NCBI RefSeq assembly: GCF_004770045.1
Contig: NZ_RQFO01000016.1
Location: forward strand, 149,501-213,500
DNA: 64,000 nucleotides
Reading direction: 5' to 3'
Origin: Leptospira montravelensis
GTDB taxonomy: Bacteria; Spirochaetota; Leptospiria; Leptospirales; Leptospiraceae
Under the pieces are notes generated by a model. It was not told where the DNA came from. It did no database searches and saw only the letters and a program-made list of their open reading frames with translations. The translations under genes were made by a program, and so were the position numbers. This document shows, piece after piece, positions 9,308-19,693 of this stretch. The first letter of the stretch is position 1. Each line of letters opens with the position of its first letter.

Positions 9308-10261
9308 CTAATACCTTTTTGTGACAGCTTTGGTCCAATGATCCCTTCTTGTGATCCTGTGGGGGTTCTCTAAACTCTCAATCATGGACTCTAGACTTTT
9401 TTTTCTGGTTTCATCCAAGGATTCGGTCAGGTGGATTCGCATTGGACATTCAGAACCCAGTTCACAGCAATAAATTTCCTGACAAGTTTCTTTGATCTTG
9501 CGTAATTCGGGAAAACTTTCCCAAAGTTCAACAGGTGTCAGGTGTAGGATGCCCCATTCTTTGACTCCTGGAGAATCGATAAGAACCGTGTTTTCTTCCA
9601 AAAACAAGGCAAAGGAATTCGTAGTAGTATGTTTTCCTTTTTTGGTGGATCCACTAACTAGGTTCGTTCGTTGTACTGTCTTTTTATGGAGATGGTTCAT
9701 TAGAGTTGATTTTCCTACTCCTGAATTTCCGCAAAGAAAGGTTCGTTTTCCACGAATCCTCTCCCATAAAGGTTGGATGGATTCTTCCGAAAGTAGTGAG
9801 ACACTCATCACTTCATAACCTAACTCTTTATAATAAACTTCCCTATCTTCAATTTCTTCAGGAGATACCAGATCCTTTTTTGTAAAAATAATGAGCGGAG
9901 GAATTTCTGTTTGATACGAGGCAGCAAGTAACCTGTCAATAAACCCAGGTTTTGTTTCCGGATCTTTACAAGAGGCAAGAATAGCCACTTGGTCAAGGTT
10001 GGCGCATAACACATGACTGTCGCCACGGTCACTTTTTCTTGTTAAAAAATTTTTCCTTTCCATTCGTTCGGAAATGACCCACTCTTCTCCCGAAGATTTT
10101 TCGGCCATAACCATATCCCCCACAACAAAGGGATGGCGTTCCCCAGAATCCTTTAACCTAAGTTTGCCCTTTAGTACGGCGCGGGCATAGGAAGTTTGTT
10201 CCGAATAAATTTCGTAATAGGCTCCGAAGATACGAGCAATTGTAAATAGTTCTTTACCCAA
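9308..10261 (-). CDS. rsgA: Ribosome small-subunit-dependent GTPase RsgA
   Basis: RsgA is a circularly permuted GTPase that assists late 30S subunit maturation. The permuted motif order is visible: G4 TKKD at 127-130, then G1 GNSGVGKS at 178-185, then G3 DSPG at 229-232. An OB-like N-terminal domain precedes them and a Cys cluster follows. The zinc knuckle is altered. The usual C-x4-C-x-H-x5-C appears as Cys260, Cys265, Glu267 and Cys272, with an extra Cys266, so the histidine position holds Glu. It lies 65 bases before the FecR-domain gene on the same strand and is divergent from the histidine kinase gene. Confidence 0.93.
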   Translation of the reverse strand: MGKELFTIARIFGAYYEIYSEQTSYARAVLKGKLRLKDSGERHPFVVGDMVMAEKSSGEEWVISERMERKNFLTRKSDRGDSHVLCANLDQVAILASCKDPETKPGFIDRLLAASYQTEIPPLIIFTKKDLVSPEEIEDREVYYKELGYEVMSVSLLSEESIQPLWERIRGKRTFLCGNSGVGKSTLMNHLHKKTVQRTNLVSGSTKKGKHTTTNSFALFLEENTVLIDSPGVKEWGILHLTPVELWESFPELRKIKETCQEIYCCELGSECPMRIHLTESLDETRKKSLESMIESLENPHRITRRDHWTKAVTKRY

Positions 10262-10310
10262 GTAGAATCTGCACCAAAATAATCTAGTTCTTACATTCTA
10301 TATAGATGAC

Positions 10311-12137
10311 ATGCAAATACAAGTTTTCTTTCGTTCCAGTATCATTCTTCTATCTTCTTTTAGTTGGTTTGTATTTGCGTACGGACTCGGCATTCTACAG
10401 GTATCTTACCTTTTTGTATTTTTTCTCATCTTTATGGGTTTTCTTACCTTATCTCTTTTTTTATTCCACCTTCCCCAGGCAAAAACCGCAGTGGATGAAA
10501 AACCCAAAAAACGAGATGAACTTGTCCAAAACCTTTTTGCCTTAGAAAAATTCAAAGAAGAGCTGATTTCCTTCAATGATCCAGACCAAATCAGCCAAAC
10601 CATTAGCCAGTTCCTTGCTTCCAAAATCCCTGCCGATTTTGTCCAAGTTTATACTTGGGATGAAAGAGAAGGACAATTCCGTCCGAGGCCATTTTTAGAA
10701 TCCAAAGACCAAAAATTTTCCGATTTACCATCCGTTCCGGTTTTTAATCCTTTTTTGCTTTGGTTGTCCGAACGAGAAGGAATCCACATCAAAGAAAACT
10801 TTCTCCAACCAACCTCTCCTAACCAAGAAAAAATTGCAAAACAAGCATTAAATTTCTTCAAAGAAACCAAATCAGAGTTAGTTGCGACTCTATCGATCAA
10901 ATCAAGCCTTGTTGGTTTCATCTTACTTGGAAAACATAAAGAGGGGAAAATTTATGATATAGAAGAAATTGAAATCATCTTAGAAATCCTTTCGGTTTCT
11001 CTCATGTCTCTATCCAACTCGATGATTTACCAACAGTTGTTAAACTTAACAGAAACTTTGGAAGCAAAAGTAAGAGAGCGAACCAAAGAATTGGAAGAAA
11101 CACAAGCTCACTTGGTACAGTCAGAAAAGATGGCCTCTCTTGGGGTGATGGTGGCAGGAATTGCGCACGAAATCAATACACCGGCTGCTGTTATCAATGG
11201 TGCAGCGGATAATTTAGATGCCAATTTAGTTTATGTATTATCACATTTAGGGGACATTTCACAACTCATTCAGAATCCTGATTTTCGTTCCATTTACCTA
11301 GACATTCTTTTTAGTTTCGTGAAAGAAGACCCAAAAGCAAAAATTGATCCTAAAGACAAATTCAAACTTAAAAAAGAAACCAAGTTTCGATTTGTACAAG
11401 ATGGGATTCCTGAGAATGATGCCACCGATTTAGCTACCTTTCTCATTGACCACCATCTTTTACATATGCAAGAAGAACTCATTCGGATTTGGAAAGCTGG
11501 TGGAAAAGAAACCTTCGAGATGTTAAAGAATACTTTGAGTTTGCAAAGAAATATTAAAAACATCAAATATGCAATTCGTAATATTGTAAGGATTGTCAAA
11601 GCACTCAAATATTATTCACACTTGGGGCAAGCATCTTATTCTGAATCTGACCTTCACGAAGGATTAGAAAATACACTCGTGATTATGCAAAACCAAATCA
11701 AACACGGTGTCGAAATTGAAAGAGCCTACGGAACCATTCCACCGGTTCGATGTAATATCGATGAACTGAACCAAGTTTGGACAAACCTAATCACCAATGC
11801 CATCCATGCGATGAAAACAGTGGAACATCCAAAACTTACCATCTCCTCTAAAATGATTGGAGAAGATTATGTATTAATTAGTTTTGAAGACAATGGATCA
11901 GGAATTCCTACAGAGATAAAAGATAAAATTTGGGATCCGTTTTTTACAACGAAAGACCAAGGAGAAGGTACGGGGCTTGGTCTTGGGATTGTGAAAGGTA
12001 TTATCGAAAAACACAAAGGAAGAATTGAAGTGGAATCGGCACCAGGACGAACTCTTTTTATGATATATCTACCGTTAGTTGGCCCTGGAGATGTTCCAAG
12101 TATCCCGAAAGAAATCTTTCGGGAAATTCGTGGTTAA
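10311..12137 (+). CDS. Membrane-anchored GAF-type sensor histidine kinase
   Basis: The 608-residue protein starts with two transmembrane helices (about residues 7-28 and 31-54). A GAF-like sensor region (about 80-235) and a coiled coil (240-275) follow. The H-box AHEINTPAA has the phospho-acceptor His at 286. After it comes an unusually long, mostly helical stretch of roughly 180 residues before the ATP-binding lobe. The N-box is near NELNQVWTNLITNAIHAM and the G2 box is EGTGLGLGIVKGI. No receiver domain or response regulator gene is adjacent, so its partner is elsewhere. It converges on the desaturase gene with a four-base overlap of the ends. Confidence 0.9.
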   Translation: MQIQVFFRSSIILLSSFSWFVFAYGLGILQVSYLFVFFLIFMGFLTLSLFLFHLPQAKTAVDEKPKKRDELVQNLFALEKFKEELISFNDPDQISQTISQFLASKIPADFVQVYTWDEREGQFRPRPFLESKDQKFSDLPSVPVFNPFLLWLSEREGIHIKENFLQPTSPNQEKIAKQALNFFKETKSELVATLSIKSSLVGFILLGKHKEGKIYDIEEIEIILEILSVSLMSLSNSMIYQQLLNLTETLEAKVRERTKELEETQAHLVQSEKMASLGVMVAGIAHEINTPAAVINGAADNLDANLVYVLSHLGDISQLIQNPDFRSIYLDILFSFVKEDPKAKIDPKDKFKLKKETKFRFVQDGIPENDATDLATFLIDHHLLHMQEELIRIWKAGGKETFEMLKNTLSLQRNIKNIKYAIRNIVRIVKALKYYSHLGQASYSESDLHEGLENTLVIMQNQIKHGVEIERAYGTIPPVRCNIDELNQVWTNLITNAIHAMKTVEHPKLTISSKMIGEDYVLISFEDNGSGIPTEIKDKIWDPFFTTKDQGEGTGLGLGIVKGIIEKHKGRIEVESAPGRTLFMIYLPLVGPGDVPSIPKEIFREIRG

Positions 12138-13222
12138 GAAAAAAGAGGTTTTCCTAGAAGTTTTTCCCAGTTTTCTTTTGTTTGTTCAAAGTTTCTTCTG
12201 AAAACACCGGCTTCGTTTTCGTTTGCAGTTTGTTTAGCTTGTTTCCAGTTTTGGTAATCTAACAAGGTTTTTTCTCTAAGTTTTTCTAATTGTTCTGCCC
12301 AAGTGCGAAGTTTGTCTTCACTTACATTAGAATACTTATGAAGAGTTTCTTTTTCTTTTAAAAACATTGTTTTTTGTAAGATTTTTTCTTCAGAAACTTT
12401 TTTTAAATTATAAGTTAGCCCCAAATAAGAAAGACCTTTTATCATCCATTTCGAGGGATCGTAGTCAAACCAACGAATTCCATTTCGATAATCTGATTGA
12501 AATTCATGGTGGAAGTTATGAAAACCTTCACCAAACGTAAAAAAGGCGATGATCCAATTGTCTCTTGCAGTTTGTTCTTTAGAGAATGTACGTTCTCCCC
12601 AAACATGGCAGGCACTGTTGATAAAAAAAGTAAATTGGTGAACCACAAACAGTCGAAGGAAACCCGCGACAAAAAATCCTTCGAAAAAAGAACCCCATAA
12701 CATTGTGATAAGACCTGGGAGAAAAAAACACATAAAGATAGAAATAGAATAAAAATGTTTATGTTGCCACAGTACGAGTGGGTCATTTACCAAATCTTGA
12801 ACTCCATTTTGGTTATACTTTCTTTTGCGGAACAACCAACCAATATGCGCAAACCAAAATCCCTTTTTGATGGAATAAGGATCTTTGTCAGTGTCTACAA
12901 AACGATGGTGGATGCGGTGGTCTTCACTCCATTCGAGAGCTGTTGATTGAAACGCCGCTGCCCCAAAAAGGAGTAACCAAAGTTTGACGGGAGTTTTTGC
13001 ATCATAGGCTTTATGAGAAAAAAGTCTGTGATAACCCACTGTGATTCCCATTCCAGTTGCGAAAAAATAAAAAACAAACAATCCCCATGTCGCCAAATGA
13101 ATGGAATCATAAAGATATAAATAAAGGGTTCCAAAGATTCCTACCAGTGGATAGGTGAGTAAAAAGATCATAGTCACCCAATCAATCGGTGCTTTGGTTT
13201 TGATTTCAGCTTGTGTCGTCAT
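12134..13222 (-). CDS. Membrane fatty acid desaturase (acyl-CoA/acyl-lipid delta-9 type)
   Basis: This di-iron membrane desaturase inserts a double bond into acyl chains, affecting membrane fluidity. All three histidine boxes are present (362-residue numbering): HRLFSH at 65-70, DHRIHH ending at 106, and EGFHNFHH ending at 239. Four hydrophobic segments are consistent with the family fold. An extended C-terminal tail of about 100 charged residues follows the last box. I start it at the ATG at 13222 because an AGGA lies seven bases upstream. Upstream in-frame ATGs lack such a site. It is divergent from the next membrane protein gene. Confidence 0.9.
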   Translation of the reverse strand: MTTQAEIKTKAPIDWVTMIFLLTYPLVGIFGTLYLYLYDSIHLATWGLFVFYFFATGMGITVGYHRLFSHKAYDAKTPVKLWLLLFGAAAFQSTALEWSEDHRIHHRFVDTDKDPYSIKKGFWFAHIGWLFRKRKYNQNGVQDLVNDPLVLWQHKHFYSISIFMCFFLPGLITMLWGSFFEGFFVAGFLRLFVVHQFTFFINSACHVWGERTFSKEQTARDNWIIAFFTFGEGFHNFHHEFQSDYRNGIRWFDYDPSKWMIKGLSYLGLTYNLKKVSEEKILQKTMFLKEKETLHKYSNVSEDKLRTWAEQLEKLREKTLLDYQNWKQAKQTANENEAGVFRRNFEQTKENWEKLLGKPLFS

Positions 13223-13229
13223 AGAGAAT

Positions 13230-13233
13230 TCCT
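13230..13233 (-). promoter_or_regulatory. Shine-Dalgarno site fixing the desaturase start
   Basis: On the minus strand AGGA stands seven bases before the ATG at 13222. Two more upstream in-frame starts (13240 and 13261) have no comparable purine tract. Confidence 0.6.
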
Positions 13234-13281
13234 GTTTCATGGAGTGGGAGTCCCAAACCAAGATCCTGGTTGCAAAAAAAT

Positions 13282-14415
13282 ATGAGTACAGAACGTTACA
13301 AACCAGGTTTTTTAGAGCAATGGGGACGCAAGGTTCTAATTTCTATCCAGGCAAATGCGAAAAAACCCTTAGATTCAGGCCAAAGTTTTGCCATTCATTC
13401 CCGAACCTTATTACTTTGGGGTTTGTTTTGGTCTTTTTGGATTGGTTTTTTGCCTTCCATAGGTTTTGTTTATTTCTCTGCCGATCTTCCGCCTTTAAAA
13501 GTTTGGAATCAGGAAACCTTCGTTTTGTCTGCCTTAATTAAGTTTGCCTTTCTTTTGGTATTTGCCACCCTCCTCGAATTTTACCTACTTTTTAGGTTAG
13601 GATTTTATCTATCATTTCGAATGGCACAATATGCGGACATTGAACTGGCCGAGGAACCAGAACTCATTACGCCGATCCCAGGAATGATGGCACGTTTGGT
13701 TTTAGAAATTCCAGACCCAAGAATCCGATTGTACGGTATTGATCCTTACAAACATTTAAACGAACGTGCTTTATTCTTTCGGACTGTTTTATACAAAAGC
13801 AAAGTTTTCCTTTCCAATATCTTCGCCAAACTTTTATTAAAGGTTTGTTTAGGAAGAACGGGACTTCGATTTTTAATTGAATATATTTCAGGTCCAGTGA
13901 CAGGGATTTGGGATAGCTTAACCACCTATTGGATTTTATATGAGCTACGCAAACGGATCATCACAAGAAAGTTATCCGATGCCATAATGTTAAAAATCAA
14001 ATCCAAACAAAGAAATGAAATCTTTTTAGAATCCAGTGTTCGTGCAGTGGCACTTTCCATTGTTTTTACAAAAACGTTTCATCCTAACTTTGAATATTTG
14101 TTATTTGGACTCCTTGGATTATTGCCCCATAGAGATAATTTACAAAATTTAGACGATTGGAATTTGTTTGTGGATTCCTTTCAAAAGTTATCTATCAAAG
14201 AACAAAAATGGCCTATCGCTATATTTGCCCTTTGTTCTTCCTTTGATGGAACTTTGAATAAAGAAGAATTACAAGCATTTGAAGAGATCACCGATCTTTC
14301 TCCAACTTGGCTTTTGGACCGAGTCCGTCATCTCAGTGAAACCATCAAAAAAGGTGAACTTGCGGAATCTTTGCTTTGGATGGAAAAAATCCTTCCCGAA
14401 GAACCGATTCTCTGA
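13282..14415 (+). CDS. Conserved hypothetical inner-membrane protein
   Basis: The protein has 377 residues starting at the ATG at 13282; a TTG four codons upstream is possible but less likely. Two strong hydrophobic segments lie near the N-terminus (around LLLWGLFWSFWIGFLPSIGF and ALIKFAFLLVFATLLEFYLL). A mainly soluble, helical remainder ends in an acidic segment. I do not recognise the family and see no catalytic motif. It is divergent from the desaturase gene with about 60 bases between the starts, and it is followed on the same strand by tpx after 34 bases. Confidence 0.75.
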   Translation: MSTERYKPGFLEQWGRKVLISIQANAKKPLDSGQSFAIHSRTLLLWGLFWSFWIGFLPSIGFVYFSADLPPLKVWNQETFVLSALIKFAFLLVFATLLEFYLLFRLGFYLSFRMAQYADIELAEEPELITPIPGMMARLVLEIPDPRIRLYGIDPYKHLNERALFFRTVLYKSKVFLSNIFAKLLLKVCLGRTGLRFLIEYISGPVTGIWDSLTTYWILYELRKRIITRKLSDAIMLKIKSKQRNEIFLESSVRAVALSIVFTKTFHPNFEYLLFGLLGLLPHRDNLQNLDDWNLFVDSFQKLSIKEQKWPIAIFALCSSFDGTLNKEELQAFEEITDLSPTWLLDRVRHLSETIKKGELAESLLWMEKILPEEPIL

Positions 14416-14449
14416 AAGGTTAGAATTAGTCTAAAAAAAGGAGATAACA

Positions 14450-14965
14450 ATGGCACAAGTAACACTCAAAGGAAATCCCGTCCCCCTCGAAGGAAACCTT
14501 CCCAAACCAGGAGATAAAGCTCCCGATTTCAAAGTCGCCAAACAAGACCTAGGTGACCTTACATTAAAAGACCTAGCAGGAAAGGTAAAAATCCTTGTTG
14601 CAGTTCCGAGTTTGGATACAGCAGTTTGTGCTCTCGAAACTAAAAAGTTTAACGAAAGAGCAGCCAAAGAAGATGGAATTACAACTCTCATCATTTCCGG
14701 CGACTTACCGTTTGCAATGAAACGTTTTTGTTCCACAGAAGGAATCGATTCTGAAAACTTAATCACAGGTTCACAGTTCAAAGATTTTTCTTTTTCCAAA
14801 AATTACGGAACTCATATTGCTGGAGGCCCATTGGCAGGACTTTCCGCACGAGCCGTATTTGTTGTGGATAAAGACGATATCATCCGTTATACGGAACTTG
14901 TACCGGAAATCGGAAGTGAACCGAATTACGATACAGTTCTTGCGGAAGCTAAGAAATTGGTTTAG
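14450..14965 (+). CDS. tpx: Thiol peroxidase (Tpx, atypical 2-Cys peroxiredoxin)
   Basis: Tpx reduces hydrogen and lipid hydroperoxides with electrons from thioredoxin. The 171-residue protein has the Tpx signature VPSLDTAVC with the peroxidatic Cys60, and the resolving Cys94 in KRFCSTEGI. The length and Cys spacing are canonical. A good AAAGGAG precedes the ATG. Its last 17 bases overlap the end of the convergent YhaN-like gene. It probably protects against oxidative stress together with other redox enzymes in the cell. Confidence 0.95.
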   Translation: MAQVTLKGNPVPLEGNLPKPGDKAPDFKVAKQDLGDLTLKDLAGKVKILVAVPSLDTAVCALETKKFNERAAKEDGITTLIISGDLPFAMKRFCSTEGIDSENLITGSQFKDFSFSKNYGTHIAGGPLAGLSARAVFVVDKDDIIRYTELVPEIGSEPNYDTVLAEAKKLV

Positions 14966-17258
14966 TCAAATCATGAATTTGGCAGGGGAGAGCAAACCCC
15001 TCTGCCAGTTCTTTGATTTTGGATACTAGTTCTCCATCAAAACTAAAAAATACTACCTTCCAATCCTCTTCCGCACTAGATATACATTGTAGTGTGTATG
15101 TAAGTGCCGCATCCCTTCTAGTAACGTCCATATGACGAAAAGGTTCATCTAACAAGAGATAGGGTAAATTAAATTGTTTACCGATCCGAAATGCATATTC
15201 CAAACGCAATACGTAGGAAATTTGTTCTTTGGTTCCAGTAGAAAGATTTCCAAATACCAAATTTTCTTCTGTCGGACCGGCGCTGATTTGGATATCATCC
15301 GAAAATCCATTCCATTTGATTTGTTTTGTTTGCAGAGTTCCTTTTAAAGCATCCATTCTAGTTTGCAAAGATTTCACAAGTGAGGACATTTTATCCGTAC
15401 TCTCTGCTTGCATCTCAGAGAAAACTTCAGACAAAACTTCTAATGCTTGGAAGTTAATATCTAAATCGTTTTTTCTTTTTTCTTTGGTTTCTAAATCGCG
15501 TTTTGATTGTTCCCATTCTTTTTGTGCTGGAACCATTTGCGATTCCAAGACAGCTTTTCCTGTCTCTAATTTTTTTTCCAACTCCACTAAGGTTCTTTCT
15601 AAATTACGGATTTTTTCCGTTAGCGATTGAATTTCATTTTCTAATCTCTGTTTGGTGGTTCTATCTTCAGAAGAAAATAATTTTGAGATCCCTTTTTTCT
15701 CCCAATCGACAAGTTTGTCCTTCAGTTTCAGTTTTAACTCACTTAAATCTTGTGTTCCCCACTTTTTAGATTCAAGTTTTAACGTTTCTTCGAGAGTTCG
15801 TAACTTCTCCGCTTTCAAACGGATTTGAACATACAATTCAGAAAGTTCTGATAAAGACTGAACTCCCGCATCTCGCCATACACTAGCCAATTCCTTCTCT
15901 TTTTCTGAAATGGATTCACCTAGTTTTTTATCTTCGATTCGCAATCTTGAAACTTCTTCTTCGAGATTTGTGATCGCAGTCACCATGTTTTCAAATTCTA
16001 GTTTCTGTTTTGTATATTCCCTTTCATACCTTTGAAAACTTAGAGACAATGATTCCATACTTGGAGAATCGGGTTTCCATTCTCCTAAAGTTTTAGTTTC
16101 CATTTCGGTTGCAATCCGGCGAACCATTTGATTCCACTTGGCTTCATCCCGTTCCGTTTGAATGTCTTTAGGACTTAAAACAAAAAATAGCAAAGCTCCT
16201 AAAAACAAAATGGGGAGGAAGTAAATCCAAACTCCTAAATCAGAAAAAAAAGAAAGTATGAGAGAAAATAAACCAGAAATACCCGAAACAATAGCCAAAC
16301 TTTTGTAATATGGTTTCCAAGATATTTTTTGAATCACAGGAGATTCTTCCTGAAACTTCCGAACCATTTGTTTCCAAGTTTCAAAAAAATCAAAATAGGA
16401 TTCTAACTTTTTTGATTTTAGTTCGATCTGTTTTTTTTGGTTTGAAGAAGATTCTAATTTGGATTCTAAATCAGAAAGTCTCTCTTTGGATAAATTTTGT
16501 TTTTGTTCAAAGGATTTGATTTCGCCATCTAACTGTTTTGATTTTTGATCCCAACCTGATTTAAGAATTTTCTCTTCTTGTTTGGACTGCGACTCTATTG
16601 TTTCCCATTGTAATAGTTGGCTATAAACACGATCTGCTTCATTATGTTGTTCGGCTTCTTTCAAATCTACAAGTTTCGATTGTAATTTGGTTTGTTCCGC
16701 ATTGGAATTCGACAATTCTTGTTTTATTTTTTGACGTTCCGTCTCTAATTGCGGTAAATCAACAAATTGGGCTGAAATCCTATTTAAAGTGGACTCAGAG
16801 GAATCAAACTTTTGTTTGGCGGCATTTAATTCAACCAAAGCCAAATTCCAATCTTTGGCTGATTTCCTCGTCCCCGATTTAGCGGAAAGTTGTTCTACTT
16901 GTTCTTTCAGTTGGGAAGGGTTGTATCCGCTATCAAATATGGTTTGTTCGATGGTACTGATCAGTTCTTTTTCTGATCCCACATCCATATTCCCTTCCCT
17001 AATCACAAGAGAGTTTAAATATAAATTTTGAGAAAGGGAAAGTTTTGGAATACCTAAATCAGAATTTCTATCCGCTTTGTATCTAGCATTGAGAAGTGCA
17101 CCATACTTGGTACTTCCTACTACTTTGACAAGTGCTGATACAAAAGCATCCAGGATCGTTGTTTTTCCTGATTCGTTTGGCCCTGTAAATACGGTCACTT
17201 TTTGAATAGGAAATTCTTTTTTGGAAAATATACCGAAGTTTTCTATTTTTAGTTTCAT
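14949..17258 (-). CDS. YhaN/SbcC-like AAA ATPase with central membrane hairpin
   Basis: This 769-residue Rad50/SbcC-superfamily ATPase has a Walker [10 protein letters not shown] at 26-34. Two long coiled-coil arms follow (about 140-300 and 370-640). The C-terminal half-site has a signature-like LSTGTKEQI and a Walker [12 protein letters not shown]. Between the arms, at about 320-362, are two strongly hydrophobic helices. A zinc hook is expected there in true SbcC and I see none, which points to the YhaN branch. The ATG at 17258 overlaps the upstream nuclease stop as ATGA. It pairs with the downstream-named nuclease partner encoded just upstream, so a membrane-associated DNA end-processing complex is likely. 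Confidence 0.85.
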   Translation of the reverse strand: MKLKIENFGIFSKKEFPIQKVTVFTGPNESGKTTILDAFVSALVKVVGSTKYGALLNARYKADRNSDLGIPKLSLSQNLYLNSLVIREGNMDVGSEKELISTIEQTIFDSGYNPSQLKEQVEQLSAKSGTRKSAKDWNLALVELNAAKQKFDSSESTLNRISAQFVDLPQLETERQKIKQELSNSNAEQTKLQSKLVDLKEAEQHNEADRVYSQLLQWETIESQSKQEEKILKSGWDQKSKQLDGEIKSFEQKQNLSKERLSDLESKLESSSNQKKQIELKSKKLESYFDFFETWKQMVRKFQEESPVIQKISWKPYYKSLAIVSGISGLFSLILSFFSDLGVWIYFLPILFLGALLFFVLSPKDIQTERDEAKWNQMVRRIATEMETKTLGEWKPDSPSMESLSLSFQRYEREYTKQKLEFENMVTAITNLEEEVSRLRIEDKKLGESISEKEKELASVWRDAGVQSLSELSELYVQIRLKAEKLRTLEETLKLESKKWGTQDLSELKLKLKDKLVDWEKKGISKLFSSEDRTTKQRLENEIQSLTEKIRNLERTLVELEKKLETGKAVLESQMVPAQKEWEQSKRDLETKEKRKNDLDINFQALEVLSEVFSEMQAESTDKMSSLVKSLQTRMDALKGTLQTKQIKWNGFSDDIQISAGPTEENLVFGNLSTGTKEQISYVLRLEYAFRIGKQFNLPYLLLDEPFRHMDVTRRDAALTYTLQCISSAEEDWKVVFFSFDGELVSKIKELAEGFALPCQIHDLTKPIS

Positions 17259-18346
17259 CGACCTTTTTTTCCTTCTAAAATCAATCGAATGCCAGTAACA
17301 CGAGTTTGTCGCCAAAGCAAAGGATCCATTTGTTCTTTTCTTTCGTTCATTTTATCTAAGAACTGTTTTACAAATTCATTTTCAGAAAGGTGTTGGAAAA
17401 CAGTGATTTGGGATTCATCGGGATCAAATTCCAAAATCCGAAACTTGGATTTCCATTCACGTAGAACGGTTTCTTGAAATTTTTGTTTTTCCGACATCGA
17501 ATCTACATAACCAACAAATCGAAACACAATCCAATCATTCGGATTTGTTCCCTCTAAATAGGATTCGATACTCTCCTCTGGTTTTCCTTCTGTATCCAAA
17601 GAAACAATGATTTCTCTATATTCACCAGCAGATTTCCAAAAAACAGATTCCTTGGTTATTTGATTTCCATCGATATGAAGAAGGATCCCTCCTCTATGTC
17701 CAAACTCCCCTTTTCGCCAAACACGAGAAGACCCCGCATAACCAATGTCACATTTCCCAACAAATCCTTTACGAGCTTTATGGAGATGTCCAATGGCAAG
17801 ATAATCCAAACCCAAACTTTGAATTAAATTTGGATCTAAATAGGATCCACCTTCTTCTTCTTCCTCACTAAGACCGGTAAAACTCATACCTGAAACAGTT
17901 CCATGAGCAAGGCCGATCCTAAGTTTTGTTTTTTTGGTAGGTGGAGGAGAAAGTAACAATTCGGAATAATTTTCTTGATGAGGAATGGATAAAAATTCGA
18001 TTCCGTTATCTTCAAATAAAAAATAGGGAGTTTCGTCTAAAACTTTTACTTTGGAGGACCAATCATAATCCGCATAACGGTTGCTATTTCTTTTTTTCTC
18101 CAGAATCTCATGATTTCCTGGAAGAAAATAAATCAAACCCGAATAAGCAGATACTTCCTTTAGAAAATCAGAACGTAAACCTTCTAAATCGGGGAAGGTA
18201 TTAAAAAGATCTCCACAAATAAGAAGGCGATCACATTTTGTAGACTCAGCCGTTTGTAAAATTTCACGTAAAACGGAAAGGGAATAACTCTTTTCCTCGG
18301 GGGAATTTTGGGAAAGGTGGAGGTCGGAGATTTGTAATAACTTCAT
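17255..18346 (-). CDS. SbcD/YhaO-like metallophosphoesterase nuclease
   Basis: This 363-residue calcineurin-like phosphoesterase resembles the Mre11/SbcD nuclease subunit. Its di-metal motifs appear in order: QISDLHLS at the N-terminus, CGDLFNT near 45, LPGNHEIL near 97, LAHGTVSG in the middle and AIGHLHKA after it. The C-terminal capping region is less conserved. The last codons overlap the start of the YhaN-like ATPase, giving the usual nuclease-then-ATPase order of sbcDC-type operons. The expected role is double-strand break or hairpin end processing; the specific substrate is not evident. Confidence 0.88.
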   Translation of the reverse strand: MKLLQISDLHLSQNSPEEKSYSLSVLREILQTAESTKCDRLLICGDLFNTFPDLEGLRSDFLKEVSAYSGLIYFLPGNHEILEKKRNSNRYADYDWSSKVKVLDETPYFLFEDNGIEFLSIPHQENYSELLLSPPPTKKTKLRIGLAHGTVSGMSFTGLSEEEEEGGSYLDPNLIQSLGLDYLAIGHLHKARKGFVGKCDIGYAGSSRVWRKGEFGHRGGILLHIDGNQITKESVFWKSAGEYREIIVSLDTEGKPEESIESYLEGTNPNDWIVFRFVGYVDSMSEKQKFQETVLREWKSKFRILEFDPDESQITVFQHLSENEFVKQFLDKMNERKEQMDPLLWRQTRVTGIRLILEGKKGR

Positions 18347-18421
18347 ATTGTAGCTTAAGGGAGAGTTTACCTCCCCCCTGGGACAAAATAAAGAAATTAC
18401 GAAAAAAAAGCAAGGGAGCTG

Positions 18422-19615
18422 TTAAACCACCCGGTCTTTTTTAAACTCCGCAATTTTATCTTTTGGAAACCCCAATCCAGCCAAAATTTCTTCCGTATGT
18501 TCCCCGTGTTCTGGTGGGTCATTTCTATACGCAAAAGGAGTTTCTGAAAAATGAAACGGAGACCCAAATTGTAAAATGGGACCATATTTAGGATGGTTTC
18601 TTTCAATGACCATCCCACGATCTTTCATATGTGGATCTTCCGAAACTTCCTTCATATTAAGAATCGGTGATAAACAAGCATCGGTATTATCGAAGATAGG
18701 TTGTAAATCGGAATAGGTTTTGGATTTAAAATATTCAGTTAACTTTTGTTTAATGACAGGAATATTCTCTTCATTCATCGGATGGTCTTTGGTTAAGTTT
18801 TCCATTCCGGCAGCTCGTAAAAATGTTTGGAAGAACATATCTTCTAAGGCACCAAGAGCAACATACCTTCCTTCTTTTGTTTCATACACATTATAGTTTG
18901 GTAATTTACCAGATAAAATATCGTTTCCAGCTTCAGGAGATTTTTCCGAAGCAGATAAAATTCCACCGTATAACGAAAGAAATTGGAGAGAGGCATCGGT
19001 CATAGAGATATCAATCCTTTGACCTTTCCCTGTTTTTTCTCTATAATAAAGAGCAGCAAGGATGGCAGAAAGTGCAGTGAGTGTTCCCCCTCCCACATCT
19101 GCCATTTGAAAACCAGCAGGCCTTGGTGGATTTCCAGTTTGGTCAAGGACTCCTGAGATCGCTAAGTAATTCAAATCATGTCCTGCAAAGTCTACGTATT
19201 TACCCGAGATACCGTAGCCAGAAATTCCACAGTAAATCAAACGTGGAAATTTTTCTTTTAAGACATCATAACCAATTCCCATCTTATCCATTCCATCGGG
19301 ACGAAATCCTTCGAGTAAAATGTCTGCTTCTTCTAATAGTTTAAAAAGAATTTCTTTGGCTTGTTCTCGTTTTAGATTCAGTGTGATCGCTTTTTTATTT
19401 CGATTTAACATCATATATAAAGCAGGATAACCAGTTTTGCCTTTGAACATCGCACGAGATCCATCATAGGCTCTCGGGTTTTCAATTTTGATCACTTCGG
19501 CTCCCATATCCGCTAAATGTTGCGAACAAAGAGGGCCTGGAAGAAGCAAAGAAAGATCGACTACTTTAACACCAGCAAGTGGTCCTTTAGATGATTGATT
19601 TTGATTTTGGCTCAT
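18422..19615 (-). CDS. Family III CoA transferase (CaiB/BaiF type)
   Basis: The protein moves CoA between carboxylic acids or acts as an acyl-CoA racemase; the two activities share this fold. The 397-residue length is normal. Visible are the N-terminal VKVVDLSLLLPGP, the nucleotide-contact region GAEVIKIENP, and the catalytic Asp147 in FAGHDLNYLAISG. The C-terminal EHTEEILAGLGF is the standard end of the family. It is divergent from the 11-repeat lipoprotein gene. The neighbours give no clue about the substrate. Confidence 0.88.
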   Translation of the reverse strand: MSQNQNQSSKGPLAGVKVVDLSLLLPGPLCSQHLADMGAEVIKIENPRAYDGSRAMFKGKTGYPALYMMLNRNKKAITLNLKREQAKEILFKLLEEADILLEGFRPDGMDKMGIGYDVLKEKFPRLIYCGISGYGISGKYVDFAGHDLNYLAISGVLDQTGNPPRPAGFQMADVGGGTLTALSAILAALYYREKTGKGQRIDISMTDASLQFLSLYGGILSASEKSPEAGNDILSGKLPNYNVYETKEGRYVALGALEDMFFQTFLRAAGMENLTKDHPMNEENIPVIKQKLTEYFKSKTYSDLQPIFDNTDACLSPILNMKEVSEDPHMKDRGMVIERNHPKYGPILQFGSPFHFSETPFAYRNDPPEHGEHTEEILAGLGFPKDKIAEFKKDRVV

Positions 19616-19693
19616 TTGGGTTTTATTGCATTTCCTAGAAATTTTTTATTAATTTAAGCTATTTTTCTCGTAATATAAAGAGGGAGAACCCCA

